From positions 342,001 through 406,000 of the forward strand of contig NZ_JAUXOY010000014.1 in assembly GCF_030684185.1 (NCBI RefSeq): DNA of 64,000 nucleotides. Reading direction: 5' to 3'. The notes below the pieces were generated by a model. That model saw nothing but the letters and a program-made list of their open reading frames with translations, did not search any database and was not told the origin of the DNA. How positions within the stretch are numbered: the stretch's first letter is position 1; every line of letters starts with the position of its first letter. Shown in pieces: positions 8,171 through 17,938 of this stretch. The DNA comes from Methylotenera sp. (GTDB lineage Bacteria; Pseudomonadota; Gammaproteobacteria; Burkholderiales; Methylophilaceae). The position numbers were made by a program, and so were the translations under genes.

Positions 8171-9477
8171 ATGATACATAGTAGAAAATTTGATAATTAC
8201 CCAGTTAAGCTCTATTCCAATTTGATTGAGTGGTTGCGTACGATTAGTATGCGCTCAGCACCTGCTCAACAGTGGATAGCGACTATCGTGTCTGCGAAAG
8301 GAGTGCGTGAAGAGGAAATCGAGAGGTCAGGATTATTACAATTTCTTGTTGAATTTGATGACGCGCATAAATTAACAAAGAGCAGTTGCTAGATATAGCA
8401 GCAGAAGGATTGTCTGCATGCCAATTCACGCTCAAAACAGAACGCTCGACAACTTATCGTCCTGCGTTGCAGTCGGCCGCTTTCTCAAGCGAAACCATTC
8501 CACAAAAGGTTCTCGATACTTTTTCTGATGCTGAGATTGTCAGCTGTCACAAGCTGGTATCTTTTAATTACAAGGTGGTTAGACTTAAGTTTGCGGGGAT
8601 GTTTGGTTGTGGTGAAAACAGGGTTGTTTTTGATGAGCATTGGCACCGATTCAAGCCTTATAAAGACTATATAAATGCTGTGGATGCAATAGATTTTCTC
8701 TACACAGTTGCAGCGGAGAGGTTTAGTGCATATAGCAGCAAGTCTCCTCACAATTATTATGAGCGATATTCATTGCTTGGCAAAAATAGTAGCTACAAAG
8801 AATGGGTCGTATGTCTGCCAGATTGGGCTGAGACCTTTGAGAACTCGCATTTTGACCTCAAAAATCTAGTCTTGCATATTCGCACCTCTGAATGGAAAGA
8901 TACTAAAGATCAGCCATTGTTATTGATTGATGAAATTCAAAGTGACTGGCATGCGCTTGGCCGAGATAATGGGTATTACGACATTGCCACTATATCGGAT
9001 GAGGGTAGTGATGCTGCGCCAGAAGCGCCGTTTAAAAAAGAATGGCATGAATTAGGCATTAAGTTGGCTGTTTGGATTGCACTACAATCAGGCCATCGCC
9101 GAGTTGCTTTTACAGCTGGTAATGTTCATAAATCTCGCTATGGGCGAGACCTTGAAGGGTTTCACTTACTTTATGATCAGCTTATTCCTAAAGCGCTGGC
9201 TAAATTAGCCGCTAAATTCAAATGTAGCCTAGAGCCGGGGCTAATTTTAATTAGCAAACCAACCGATACTATTCGTTTTAAAAGTGGCACTGGGTGGGAA
9301 TTACGTAAGCAGGGTAAAGGTGAAGATATTCAAATCATCAAAAACCAAGTGGTTGCCATGCGCTATTTGGAAAGTCGTGGGCAAAAGAAGTCGGAAGAAG
9401 TGCTGGTTTTTGAAATATCGCTTGAGCTTGCGGATTTGGTGAAAAGTAAAGGCTTACCGTTGTTCGGTTGGTGGTGA
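8171..9477 (+). pseudogene. Stand-alone polyvalent-protein-associated (LPD-type) domain protein, interrupted by a frameshift
   Basis: Two frames join into one protein of about 435 residues. Frame one (8171-8392) runs through a segment resembling KGVREEEIERSGL and ends DDAHKLTK. Frame two continues EQLLDIAAEGLSACQF and runs to 9477. Adding one base near 8380 (ACAAAG-AGCAG) restores a single frame. The body shows features I associate with domains of huge phage/plasmid polyvalent proteins: LLLIDEIQSDWHALGRDNG, APFKKEWHELGIKLA, AFTAGNVHKSRYG, and a C-terminal GLPLFG ending. Such domains usually sit among dozens of others, so a lone chromosomal copy is unusual. The biochemical role is unknown. The frameshift may be a real mutation or a sequence error. 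Confidence 0.7.
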
Positions 9478-9584
9478 ATGCTCATAAATCTCTGCGAAGC
9501 TATACCCCGCAGTATAGATGCCATATGAGTATATGACTTAAATCTTTTTAGGACGAGATTAGGACGCGGAAAGCTAGAAAGACA

Positions 9585-9622
9585 AAAGGCTCACAGTCGT
9601 TAAACTGTAAGCCTTTGTTTTT
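9585..9622. terminator. Rho-independent terminator, possibly used from both sides
   Basis: Near-perfect stem (AAAGGCT-ACAGT paired with ACTGT-AGCCTTT, one mismatched base per arm) with loop CGTTAA. GTTTTT follows on the plus strand. It can end the plus-strand polyvalent-domain gene. On the minus strand it lies just past tRNA-Arg, followed by TTTTGTCTTT. Confidence 0.75.
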
Positions 9623-9634
9623 ATTGCCGGTATT

Positions 9635-9711
9635 TGGTGCGCCCGGAGCGATTCGAACGCCCGACCCCTTGGTTCGTAGCCAAGTACTCTATCCAGCTGA
9701 GCTACGGGCGC
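9635..9711 (-). tRNA. tRNA-Arg (anticodon ACG)
   Basis: Complete 77-base tRNA including an encoded CCA. The acceptor arm is GCGCCCG paired with CGGGCGC. The anticodon loop CTACGAA is flanked by CTTGG/CCAAG and gives ACG. The T arm contains GTTCGAATC. It is transcribed after tRNA-Ser, in the lysC direction, and marks the right border of the accessory stretch 4132-9622. Confidence 0.96.
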
Positions 9712-9777
9712 ATGGGCAGTATTATACAACATACTGCTAATTTCTTAAAGTAAAAAACACAGTTTTTAAGTTAAAAC

Positions 9778-9871
9778 TGGCGGAGAGCGAGGGATTCGAA
9801 CCCTCGATACAGATTTAAGCCCGTATGCTTCCTTAGCAGGGAAGTGCCTTCGACCACTCGGCCAGCTCTCC
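9778..9871 (-). tRNA. tRNA-Ser (anticodon GCT)
   Basis: Class II tRNA of 94 bases with an encoded CCA. Acceptor GGAGAGC pairs with GCTCTCC, the anticodon loop is CTGCTAA between CTTCC and GGAAG, and there is a long variable arm (ACGGGCTTAAATCTGT region). It lies downstream of lysC, as is common in betaproteobacteria. Confidence 0.96.
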
Positions 9872-10061
9872 GTTTATTAGCAACAGTTGCCAGCATGCTG
9901 GCTTAGTAGTGCTTATCAGTTTTTCTGATTTTACTTACGCTTCAACTAATAATTCTTAATTGAGGCGCGATATTACTTGATAAGCACTCAAAAATCAATG
10001 GCATAATCAATCAAAAGCTAAATCAAGAACTGTAGCTAATTATTTAATATTGAAATTAAAT

Positions 10062-11288
10062 TTAAGCTTCTTCTAGCTCAAATGCTTTGTGTAGTACACG
10101 TACCGCTAGCTCTAAATATTTTTCATCTACAACTACGGCAATTTTAATTTCTGATGTGGAAATCATTTGTATGTTGATGCCTTCTTCAGCCAGAGTGCGG
10201 AACATCTGGCTAGCGATGCCTACGTGTGAACGCATGCCAACACCTACTACTGAGACTTTAGCAATTTTGTCATCGCCACTGATTTCGCGTGCGCCAATAT
10301 GCCCTTGAACTTTGTCACGTAAAATATTCAAGGCTTTGTTCATTTCGTTTTTGTGCACGGTAAATGTGAAGTCAGTTGTACCATCTGCACCGGTATTTTG
10401 AATAATCATGTCGACATCAATATTGGCATCAGCAATTGGGCCTAGAATTTGGTAAGCGATGCCTGGTTTGTCTGGCACGCCTAGTACGGTGATTTTGGCT
10501 TCATCACGGTTAAATGCAATGCCTGAAATAATGGGTTGTTCCATGTTTTCTTCTTCCTCAAATGTAATCAGTGTGCCATCGCCTTCGTCTTCAAAACTGG
10601 AGAGCACACGCAACTTAACTTTATATTTTCCTGCAAATTCAACAGAACGAATTTGTAGTACTTTTGAACCTTGGCTGGCTAACTCAAGCATTTCTTCAAA
10701 AGTGATTGATTTTAGGCGGCGCGCCTCAGGCACCACGCGAGGGTCTGTCGTGTATACGCCATCTACGTCTGTGTAGATCTGACATTCGTCTGCACCTAGC
10801 GCGGCGGCTAGCGCCACACCAGTCGTATCTGAACCGCCACGACCCAGCGTAGTGATGTTGCCGTTTTCATCTACACCTTGGAAGCCAGCAACGACGCATA
10901 CATAGCCAGCATCTAAATCTGCTTTAAGGTTGTGTTGATCAATGTTGAGAATGCGAGCTTTAGTGTATGAGTCATCAGTTAAAATTTTAACTTGGGCACC
11001 AGTATAGCTTTTTGCTTTGATGCCAAGCTCAATTAAAGCTAATGCTGTTAAGCCGATAGTCACTTGTTCGCCAGTTGAGACAATCATGTCTAATTCGCGC
11101 GGATCAGGCTCTGCCATGAGTTCCTTGGCTAGCGTAATCAACTTGTTGGTTTCGCCAGACATAGCTGATACTACCACCACAATCTGGTGCCCCATTGCTT
11201 TATAACGCGCTACACGTCTGGCGACATTACGGATGCGCTCTGGGTTGGCAACTGAAGTGCCGCCATATTTTTGTACGATTAATGCCAT
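10062..11288 (-). CDS. lysC: Aspartate kinase
   Basis: Catalyses ATP-dependent phosphorylation of L-aspartate, the first step toward lysine, threonine and methionine. The 408 residues begin with the kinase signature VQKYGGTSVAN, continue with the amino-acid-kinase fold (GRGGSDTTGVALAAALGA near residue 148), and end with two ACT regulatory domains (from about residue 265 and 345; VGVGMRSHVGIASQMF in the second). This length and the tandem ACT domains match the monofunctional lysine/threonine-sensitive enzyme. It lies 58 bases after alaS on the same strand. Confidence 0.96.
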   Translation of the reverse strand: MALIVQKYGGTSVANPERIRNVARRVARYKAMGHQIVVVVSAMSGETNKLITLAKELMAEPDPRELDMIVSTGEQVTIGLTALALIELGIKAKSYTGAQVKILTDDSYTKARILNIDQHNLKADLDAGYVCVVAGFQGVDENGNITTLGRGGSDTTGVALAAALGADECQIYTDVDGVYTTDPRVVPEARRLKSITFEEMLELASQGSKVLQIRSVEFAGKYKVKLRVLSSFEDEGDGTLITFEEEENMEQPIISGIAFNRDEAKITVLGVPDKPGIAYQILGPIADANIDVDMIIQNTGADGTTDFTFTVHKNEMNKALNILRDKVQGHIGAREISGDDKIAKVSVVGVGMRSHVGIASQMFRTLAEEGINIQMISTSEIKIAVVVDEKYLELAVRVLHKAFELEEA

Positions 11289-11346
11289 TTTTTGCTCTTA
11301 AATTACATGATTAAAGTTTAGTTAAATTAAATTTAGTTGTTATGGG

Positions 11347-13995
11347 TTAACTGATTTTACTCGCAACCCAGTCTTTTACACTCGCCAGTGCTTTTGGTAA
11401 CTGGCTAGCATCGATACCGCCTGCCATGGCCATATCTGGCTTGCCGCCACCTTTGCCACCCACTTGCTGTGCTACAAAATTCACTAATTCCCCCGCTTTT
11501 ATTTTAGCGATTAAATCTGCAGTGACACCTGCTGCTAAGCTGACTTTCCCATCATTGACGCTTGCTAGGACAATGGCGGCTGATTTTAGTTTGTCTTTTA
11601 GCTTATCCATCGTTTCGCGCAATGTGTTTGTATCAGCACCTTCTAGCGTTATGGCTAATATTTTTATACCAGCCATTTCAATGGCTTGTGTCGCTAAATC
11701 ATCACCCTGTGATGAAGCTAATTTAGATTTTAAACGCGCTAATTCTTTCTCTAATGATTTTGCATGATCACTCAATTGCGCAACCTTATTAGCAATCTCG
11801 TTAGCAGGCGCTTTAAGCTCGCTCGATAGCTGAATGATTAACGCTTGTTGTGTATTGATGAGCTTGAATGCACCGTTACCGGTCGTTGCTTCTAAACGAC
11901 GTACACCAGCAGCCACGCCAGATTCACCGATGATTTTGAATAAGCCAATGTCCCCTGTTCTTGTAACGTGTGTTCCGCCACATAACTCCCGACTTGAACC
12001 AATGTCCAGTACACGGACTTCATCGCCATATTTTTCACCAAACAGCATCATTGCGCCTGTTTTTTGTGCAGATTCAATATCCATCACGCGAGCTTGCGTT
12101 GGAGCATTGGCAAGAATTTCCGCATTTACAATGGTTTCAACCTGAGCAATTTCCGCATCGGTCATGGGTGCGTTATGCACAAAGTCGAAGCGAGTTTTTT
12201 CGGAGTCAACTAATGAACCTTTTTGCTGCACATGCTCGCCTAATGTTTCGCGAAGTGCTTTGTGCATTAAGTGTGTGGCTGAGTGATTGCGCATGATATT
12301 TGCGCGCGCAGTTAAATCTACATTGGCTTTTAAAAAATCACCAATCTTAAGGATACCTGTTTTTAAAATACCATGATGGCCGAATACGGCGGCTTGAATT
12401 TTTTGAGTATCTTCAACAGCAAAAATACTGTTATCGCTTTTTAGTGCGCCGCTATCACCAATCTGCCCACCAGATTCTGCATAGAAAGGTGTGTTGTCTA
12501 ACACTACAATACCCTGTTCGCCTTCTGTGAGGAGGTTCACATTAATACCATCTTTATAGAGAGATAAGACTTTGGCTGTTGCCTCTAGCGTGTCATAACC
12601 TTTGAACTCAGTATTGACGCCACTATATTCAAGGTTAACTGCCATTTTGAATTTGCCAGCAGCCCGAGCTTGTTCTTTTTGGCGAGTCATCGCTGCATCA
12701 AATGCAGCGCTATCTACGGTAACATTGCGCTCGCGGCAAATATCTGCTGTTAAATCAAGCGGGAAACCGAAAGTGTCGTGTAGTTTAAATGCAAGGTCAC
12801 CATTGAAGGTTGAATTGCTATCTTTATCCATAATGGAAAGCTCAGTTTCCAGAATTTCCATGCCATTTTCAATGGTTTCAAAAAAGCGGTCTTCTTCATT
12901 TCTAAGTATGTCAGTGATGCGTTTTTGTTCCGTTTTAAGTTCAGGGTAAGCATCACCCATTTCACGAATCAAGTCTGCCACTATTTTATGGAAGAAAGCA
13001 GTACGCGCGCCTAGTTTGTATCCATGACGAATGGCGCGACGAATGATGCGGCGTAGCACGTAACCCCGGCCCTCATTGCCAGGAATTACGCCATCAGCGA
13101 TTAAGAAGCTACAAGCGCGGATATGGTCAGCCAGTACTTTTAAACTCGGGCTAGATAAATCCGATATTTTGGTTTCACGCGCTGCGGCTGTGATTAAACC
13201 TTGGAAAATGTCAGTTTCGTAGTTGGCATGTACATGTTGCAATACGGCGGAAATGCGTTCCAATCCCATGCCGGTGTCTACAGATGGTTTTGGTAATGGA
13301 TGCATCACACCCGCTTCATCGCGGTTGAACTGCATGAATACGTTATTCCAAATTTCGATGAAACGGTCGCCGTCTTCATCTGGACTGCCCGGCGGGCCGC
13401 CAAAATGGTGGTCGCCGTGATCGTAGAATATTTCGGTACAGGGGCCGCATGGGCCGGTATCACCCATCATCCAGAAGTTGTCAGAAGCGTAACGAGCCCC
13501 TTTGTTATCGCCAATGCGAATGATACGCTCTGCAGGCACGCCTATTGAGTCGTGCCAAATGTTATAAGCTTCATCGTCATCAGCATAAACTGTGACAGTG
13601 AGTTTTTCTTTTGGCAGTTTGAAGACTTCAGTGAGCAATTCCCAAGCGTAGGCAATCGCTTCTTCTTTGAAATAATCGCCAAAGCTAAAGTTGCCCAGCA
13701 TCTCAAAAAACGTGTGATGGCGAGCAGTGTAGCCGACATTTTCAAGGTCGTTGTGTTTGCCGCCCGCCCGTACACACTTTTGGCTGGATGTGGCGCGGGT
13801 GTAGGGGCGTTTATCAAATCCTAAAAACACGTCTTTAAATTGGTTCATGCCTGCGTTGGTGAATAGCAGAGTAGGGTCGCCGTGAGGTACAAGCGAGCTG
13901 GACGCTACGATTTGATGGCCTTTTGATGCAAAAAAGTCGAGAAACGCTTGGCGGATTTCGTTGCTAGTTGGGTTGCTGCTAAGTTTAATTGTCAT
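11347..13995 (-). CDS. alaS: Alanyl-tRNA synthetase
   Basis: Charges tRNA-Ala and edits mischarged Ser/Gly. The 882 residues include the class II catalytic core with the first conserved motif [14 protein letters not shown] and the [13 protein letters not shown] block. The tRNA-recognition domain follows. The editing domain carries the zinc-binding signature [13 protein letters not shown] near residue 565 and CGGTHV near residue 665. The C-terminal DHH-associated domain holds the glycine-rich [13 protein letters not shown]. The length is normal. It follows recX on the same strand, the usual betaproteobacterial order recA-recX-alaS. Confidence 0.97.
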   Translation of the reverse strand: MTIKLSSNPTSNEIRQAFLDFFASKGHQIVASSSLVPHGDPTLLFTNAGMNQFKDVFLGFDKRPYTRATSSQKCVRAGGKHNDLENVGYTARHHTFFEMLGNFSFGDYFKEEAIAYAWELLTEVFKLPKEKLTVTVYADDDEAYNIWHDSIGVPAERIIRIGDNKGARYASDNFWMMGDTGPCGPCTEIFYDHGDHHFGGPPGSPDEDGDRFIEIWNNVFMQFNRDEAGVMHPLPKPSVDTGMGLERISAVLQHVHANYETDIFQGLITAAARETKISDLSSPSLKVLADHIRACSFLIADGVIPGNEGRGYVLRRIIRRAIRHGYKLGARTAFFHKIVADLIREMGDAYPELKTEQKRITDILRNEEDRFFETIENGMEILETELSIMDKDSNSTFNGDLAFKLHDTFGFPLDLTADICRERNVTVDSAAFDAAMTRQKEQARAAGKFKMAVNLEYSGVNTEFKGYDTLEATAKVLSLYKDGINVNLLTEGEQGIVVLDNTPFYAESGGQIGDSGALKSDNSIFAVEDTQKIQAAVFGHHGILKTGILKIGDFLKANVDLTARANIMRNHSATHLMHKALRETLGEHVQQKGSLVDSEKTRFDFVHNAPMTDAEIAQVETIVNAEILANAPTQARVMDIESAQKTGAMMLFGEKYGDEVRVLDIGSSRELCGGTHVTRTGDIGLFKIIGESGVAAGVRRLEATTGNGAFKLINTQQALIIQLSSELKAPANEIANKVAQLSDHAKSLEKELARLKSKLASSQGDDLATQAIEMAGIKILAITLEGADTNTLRETMDKLKDKLKSAAIVLASVNDGKVSLAAGVTADLIAKIKAGELVNFVAQQVGGKGGGKPDMAMAGGIDASQLPKALASVKDWVASKIS

Positions 13996-14028
13996 TGTTT
14001 AGTTGTCGTTGGATTTAATTCACACTGC

Positions 14029-14502
14029 TTAATTATCACTGGCCTGTTCGTTTAATACTTTTTTGATTACATCAAAACCAAAACCACGGCTTTGTAAAAA
14101 TCGTGCCTGTTTTGCCCAATCTTCACGACTACCAGGGCTGGCTTTAAATTTTTTGCGACATACTTCACGTGCGTTATCTAGTTCATTTACTTTTATTTCT
14201 TCAACGGCGTTGGCAATTAAATCATCCGCCACACCTTTTTCACGTAATTCATTAGCAACGCGTGTGCTGCCAAACTTTGATTGCCGTGCATGCACTAATT
14301 GTTCGGTAAATCTTGCGTCACTTAACCAGCCACGTTTTTTAAAATCATCCAGTATTACCGATATTTTATCATTGGCAGAGCTGTCATCGGATTCTTCTGC
14401 AAAAGACTTGAGTTTTTGCGCGAGTTCAAAATATGAATACTCGCGCTTACCCAAATAATCAAGCGCTCGCTGCCTTAGACTTTTTGGTTTAAATTCTATT
14501 AT
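14029..14502 (-). CDS. recX: Recombination regulator RecX, apparently started at AUA
   Basis: RecX binds RecA filaments and modulates recombination. The only common start codon in frame is TTG 14454, which would cut off the first conserved helix (KSLRQRALDYL). Extending the frame to ATA 14502 restores it and gives about 157 residues, the usual RecX length. ACGAGG lies 4 bases before the ATA-ATA pair and 17 bases separate the recA stop from it. The three-helix repeats include LKSFAEESDD, FTEQLVHARQSKFGSTRVANE and ARFLQSRGFGFDVIKKVL. Location directly after recA is diagnostic. The AUA start is an inference. Confidence 0.85.
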   Translation of the reverse strand: MIEFKPKSLRQRALDYLGKREYSYFELAQKLKSFAEESDDSSANDKISVILDDFKKRGWLSDARFTEQLVHARQSKFGSTRVANELREKGVADDLIANAVEEIKVNELDNAREVCRKKFKASPGSREDWAKQARFLQSRGFGFDVIKKVLNEQASDN

Positions 14503-14519
14503 GCAGCCTCGTTATTGGT

Positions 14520-15548
14520 TTAGTCTTCTTCAGAGCGTACTGCTGGCATTGCTTCGCTTAACGATTTCATGTTGGCGCGAATTTTTGCATCAATCTCATT
14601 GGCGATTGCTGGGTGAGACCTTAGATATTCACGGGCATTATCTTTACCTTGACCGATTTTTTCGCCATTGTAGCTATACCAAGAACCTGCTTTTTCAACC
14701 AGTTTCAAATTGGCGCCAAGTTCAATAATCTCGCCTTCGCGTGAAATACCTTCGCCATACAGAATATCAAATTCAGCTTGTTTGAATGGTGGAGCGACTT
14801 TGTTTTTAATGACTTTTACACGGGTTTCACTACCGATGACTTCATCGCCTTTTTTAATCGCACCCGTGCGACGTATATCTAAACGAACTGATGCGTAGAA
14901 CTTGAGTGCGTTACCTCCAGTGGTAGTTTCAGGATTGCCAAACATCACGCCAATTTTCATACGGATTTGGTTAATAAAAATCACCATGGTATTGGTACGC
15001 TTAATATTACCTGTAAGTTTGCGTAAAGCCTGACTCATTAAGCGAGCTTGTAAGCCCATATGAGAATCACCCATTTCACCTTCAATTTCGGCACGTGGAG
15101 TCAGCGCTGCCACTGAGTCAATGACTACAATGTCAACAGAGCCTGAACGCACTAGCATGTCGACAATTTCTAATGCCTGCTCACCAGTATCTGGCTGAGA
15201 TATAAGCAAATCTGGAACATTCACGCCTAGCTTAGCTGCATATTGCGGGTCTAAGGCATGCTCGGCATCAATAAATGCTGCAACTCCACCCGTTTTTTGC
15301 ATTTGTGCGATAACAGATAGCGTTAATGTTGTTTTACCGGATGACTCAGGGCCATAAATTTCAATCACGCGACCGCGCGGCAAACCGCCGATGCCCAAAG
15401 CAATATCAAGGCCTAATGAGCCGGTAGAAACGGCTTGAATATCTTCGCCAATATCGCTATCACCCATGCGCATAATGGAGCCCTTGCCAAACTGCTTTTC
15501 AATTTGCGCGAGTGCTGCGGTGAGTGCTTTGCTTTTATTTTCGTCCAT
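14520..15548 (-). CDS. recA: Recombinase A
   Basis: DNA strand-exchange ATPase and coprotease of the SOS response. The 342 residues show the Walker [10 protein letters not shown] (about residue 65), the Walker [21 protein letters not shown], the L2 loop containing [15 protein letters not shown] and the acidic C-terminus SEED. The start ATG is preceded by AGGG. No canonical CTG-N10-CAG LexA box was seen in the 250 bases upstream, so SOS control is not evident from sequence. recX follows directly. Confidence 0.98.
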   Translation of the reverse strand: MDENKSKALTAALAQIEKQFGKGSIMRMGDSDIGEDIQAVSTGSLGLDIALGIGGLPRGRVIEIYGPESSGKTTLTLSVIAQMQKTGGVAAFIDAEHALDPQYAAKLGVNVPDLLISQPDTGEQALEIVDMLVRSGSVDIVVIDSVAALTPRAEIEGEMGDSHMGLQARLMSQALRKLTGNIKRTNTMVIFINQIRMKIGVMFGNPETTTGGNALKFYASVRLDIRRTGAIKKGDEVIGSETRVKVIKNKVAPPFKQAEFDILYGEGISREGEIIELGANLKLVEKAGSWYSYNGEKIGQGKDNAREYLRSHPAIANEIDAKIRANMKSLSEAMPAVRSEED

Positions 15549-15816
15549 GTGTCGCCCTTGATATTTGTTGCTAAGTTAATCGCATGATTATTCCATAAAT
15601 TCGCCCCTAAAGTAAGGCTCTAGTAGCTTTAGATTGCGATTAAATGTGAATTTAGTATGTGATTAAGTAATTGTAAATTATTGTTTTTGAGGTAAATGTA
15701 GTGACATCTAAATGCTGGTCCCAATTAAAATCGAGTGCTTACGTATAGTTTAGCTTTGAATCGTGTGCAATGGCATAATGCTTCTTGAATAAAAACAAAT
15801 GAATAAGGAATTTATT

Positions 15817-16434
15817 TTGCCTTCAGTCTACGATTTAAAACCACGATTTCAAGCTTTGCTAAGGCCAGTTGTGAATGTACTTGCGCACGCAGGCATTACT
15901 GCAAATCAAGTGACGATAGCGGCGGTAATCTTATCTTTTATTGGAGGAGCATTAATCGTTTGGCAGCCAAACGCCGCATGGTCTTTGTTGATTCTGCCTT
16001 TGGTGCTGTTTCTGCGCATGGGCTTAAATGCCATTGATGGCATGCTGGCGCGAGAACATGCTCAGCAATCGAAATTGGGCGCGATATTGAATGAGTTGGG
16101 TGATGTGGTTGCAGATGCGGCGCTTTATTTGCCACTGGCATTGCTATCAAATATATGGCCGATACTAGTAGTGATAGTGGTTTTATTAGCAACTATCAGT
16201 GAAATGATGGGCGTGGTTGCTGTGCAGATAGGCGCAAAACGCCAGTATCAAGGCCCTATGGGTAAAAGTGATAGAGCATTTTGGTTAGGTGCCATGGCTC
16301 TCGCATTGGGACTAGGCACCCCGTTTGGTGCTTGGGTGAATTGGCTATTGATGGTTGTGGTGCTGTTGTTACTAGTGACCATAATAAACCGTGCCAAAGG
16401 AGCGTTGAAAGAGGTAATACAAAGTAAATCATAA
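15817..16434 (+). CDS. CDP-alcohol phosphatidyltransferase, YnbA-like
   Basis: Inner-membrane enzyme that joins CDP-diacylglycerol to an unidentified alcohol. The signature NAIDGMLAREHAQQSKLGAI followed by LNELGDVVAD matches the CDP-alcohol transferase motif, with Asn in place of the first Asp, as I recall for E. coli YnbA. About six hydrophobic segments span the protein. I choose TTG 15817 over ATG 15799 because AAGGAA lies 7 bases upstream of TTG and the resulting start (PSVYDLKPRFQALLRP) aligns with the YnbA N-terminus. This gives 205 residues. The partner genes of the E. coli ynb cluster are not adjacent. The substrate is unknown. Confidence 0.78.
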   Translation: MPSVYDLKPRFQALLRPVVNVLAHAGITANQVTIAAVILSFIGGALIVWQPNAAWSLLILPLVLFLRMGLNAIDGMLAREHAQQSKLGAILNELGDVVADAALYLPLALLSNIWPILVVIVVLLATISEMMGVVAVQIGAKRQYQGPMGKSDRAFWLGAMALALGLGTPFGAWVNWLLMVVVLLLLVTIINRAKGALKEVIQSKS

Positions 16435-16546
16435 GCAGTTTTTGACTAGAAATGTAAAGGGCCCGTTAGTTAGTCATCAGGTCAACGATATTAAATGCAG
16501 CACGTTAAGTATTTATATATTTTAGATTTTTTGAACGGAGATAACG

Positions 16547-16936
16547 ATGAAAATATTACATTCAATAATTTTGGCTTTGACAATTTGTGTGACATCAGTT
16601 TCAAGCGCTTATGCGCGTGATTCATTTAGTGTAGGCATCAATGTTGGCGGGTACGGCTATCCAGCGCCTGCTATTGGCCATTCTCCAGGATATGTCATCG
16701 GATATTCGCAAGTGCCAACAGTGATATATCCTCAAACTATATACTATGGTGCGCCCACAGCCTATTACCAGCCAACGCAAGTCATACGTTATGCGCCAGT
16801 AGTGTCTTATGGATATCAAGGCGCTGGCTATCGTGACCGTCATCGAGGTTGGGGCCATGGTGGTCGTGAGCATCACGGCAGGGATTATAGTGGTTGGAAT
16901 CGTGGGGGTCATGAACACCACGGTGGGCGTCATTAA
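16547..16936 (+). CDS. Secreted Gly/Tyr/His-rich protein
   Basis: Protein of 129 residues with a clear signal peptide (MKILHSIILALTICVTSVSS, cleavage probably after AYA near residue 23). The middle is rich in Tyr, Pro and Gly. The last 35 residues are rich in His, Gly and Arg (HGGREHHGRDY, GGHEHHGGRH), which could bind metals. CGGAGA precedes ATG by a good distance. The stop overlaps the stop of convergent pncC by a few bases. No family function is recognised. Confidence 0.75.
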   Translation: MKILHSIILALTICVTSVSSAYARDSFSVGINVGGYGYPAPAIGHSPGYVIGYSQVPTVIYPQTIYYGAPTAYYQPTQVIRYAPVVSYGYQGAGYRDRHRGWGHGGREHHGRDYSGWNRGGHEHHGGRH

Positions 16937-17448
16937 TTCTGTAAAGGCTTAGCAGCTGAACGATTTAATCTGTCAAGAAGCCCCATCATCATAGCGATGG
17001 TGGCTTGTTGGCGAATTTCTTCGCGAGAGCCGCTGAAGTGTAGGGTAATTGTTGATATGGGTGTATTTTTTTCTGCCCAGGCAAAACAGACCGCACCAAC
17101 AGGCTTTTCTAATGTCCCGCCATCAGGCCCAGCAATTCCTGTAATGCTGCCAGCAATTTGCGCCTGACTGTTATTGATGGCACCTAATGCCATTTCTCTC
17201 GCTGCTTGTTCGCTGACCGCACCATATTTTTCTAAGGTTTGGCTTGATACGCCCAGCATCTCTACTTTAGCTTGGTTGCTGTAAGTCACAAAACCACGAT
17301 CAAACCACGCAGAGCTTCCAGCGATGCTAGTCACAGCTTGTGCAGCCATACCGCCAGTGCATGATTCAGCCAAAGCTAGCGTATAACCTCGTGCCTTAAG
17401 CGCGGCGCCAAGTTCAATCGCTAAGTTAGATAACGCAGCATCATTCAT
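16933..17448 (-). CDS. pncC: Nicotinamide-nucleotide amidase (CinA C-terminal family)
   Basis: Deamidates NMN to nicotinate mononucleotide in pyridine nucleotide recycling. From ATG 17448 the protein has 171 residues; a longer frame runs into pgpA and is unlikely. Family motifs are LAESCTGGMAAQAVTSIAGSS near the N-terminus and GSITGIAGPDGGTLEKPVG in the middle. It is the stand-alone CinA C-terminal domain, without the COG1058 half. It overlaps the pgpA 3' end by 8 bases, so both are probably translated from one message with thiL. Confidence 0.9.
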   Translation of the reverse strand: MNDAALSNLAIELGAALKARGYTLALAESCTGGMAAQAVTSIAGSSAWFDRGFVTYSNQAKVEMLGVSSQTLEKYGAVSEQAAREMALGAINNSQAQIAGSITGIAGPDGGTLEKPVGAVCFAWAEKNTPISTITLHFSGSREEIRQQATIAMMMGLLDRLNRSAAKPLQN

Positions 17449-17938
17449 GCGCAACTGCCCATACCAATCCCTGCAAGCCAATAATGGCGTAGATTGCAGC
17501 GAGTAAATCATCAAACATTACGCCGAATCCATTTTTGAGTTTGGCATCAAACTGCCTGATTGGAAATGGCTTCCAAATATCAAATAATCTAAATAATAGA
17601 AATGCAGCCAGCCACCATTGCCATTGGTTAGGTGTGAAAGTAAGCACTAGCATCATCGCTACAATTTCATCCCAAACAATACTGCCGTGGTCAGATACTC
17701 CCAGGGATTTTCCCGTGATATCGCAAAAGTAAATGCCGATTAAAAATAGCACGGCAATGACGATGAGCTGCGTCGACAAAGCATAAACAGAAACAAGCCA
17801 AAACAAGGGCAGGCCAACCAGCGTGCCGAATGTGCCGGGCGCTTTGGGGGCTAAGCCGCTGCCAAAGCCTAATCCAAAAAAATGAGCGGGGTTCTGTAAT
17901 AAAAACTGCACGTTTGGCTGTTTAATTGAAGTGGTCAA
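17441..17938 (-). CDS. pgpA: Phosphatidylglycerophosphatase A
   Basis: Dephosphorylates phosphatidylglycerol phosphate in the inner membrane. The 165 residues contain the family blocks GFGSGLAPKAPGTFGTLVGLP (N-terminal), DHGSIVWDEIVAMM (metal-binding acidic residues) and a late FDDLLAAIYA. About four hydrophobic segments are present. It overlaps the thiL stop by 17 bases and the pncC start by 8 bases. The thiL-pgpA-pncC order is common in proteobacteria. Confidence 0.94.
   Translation of the reverse strand: MTTSIKQPNVQFLLQNPAHFFGLGFGSGLAPKAPGTFGTLVGLPLFWLVSVYALSTQLIVIAVLFLIGIYFCDITGKSLGVSDHGSIVWDEIVAMMLVLTFTPNQWQWWLAAFLLFRLFDIWKPFPIRQFDAKLKNGFGVMFDDLLAAIYAIIGLQGLVWAVAHE

Noticed and set aside
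8119-8181. Short plus-strand peptide frame of 20 residues before the polyvalent-domain gene
   Set aside because: No ribosome binding site or homology; it overlaps the next start.
9635-9871. Attachment-site duplication of the tRNA 3' ends in the accessory stretch
   Set aside because: I looked for a second copy of the tRNA-Arg or tRNA-Ser 3' half between 5982 and 9634 and saw none; no integrase is present.
15549-15798. LexA-type SOS box upstream of recA
   Set aside because: No CTG-N10-CAG palindrome could be found.
16438-16546. Riboswitch or small RNA before the Gly/His-rich protein gene
   Set aside because: No conserved riboswitch core or strong paired structure could be recognised.
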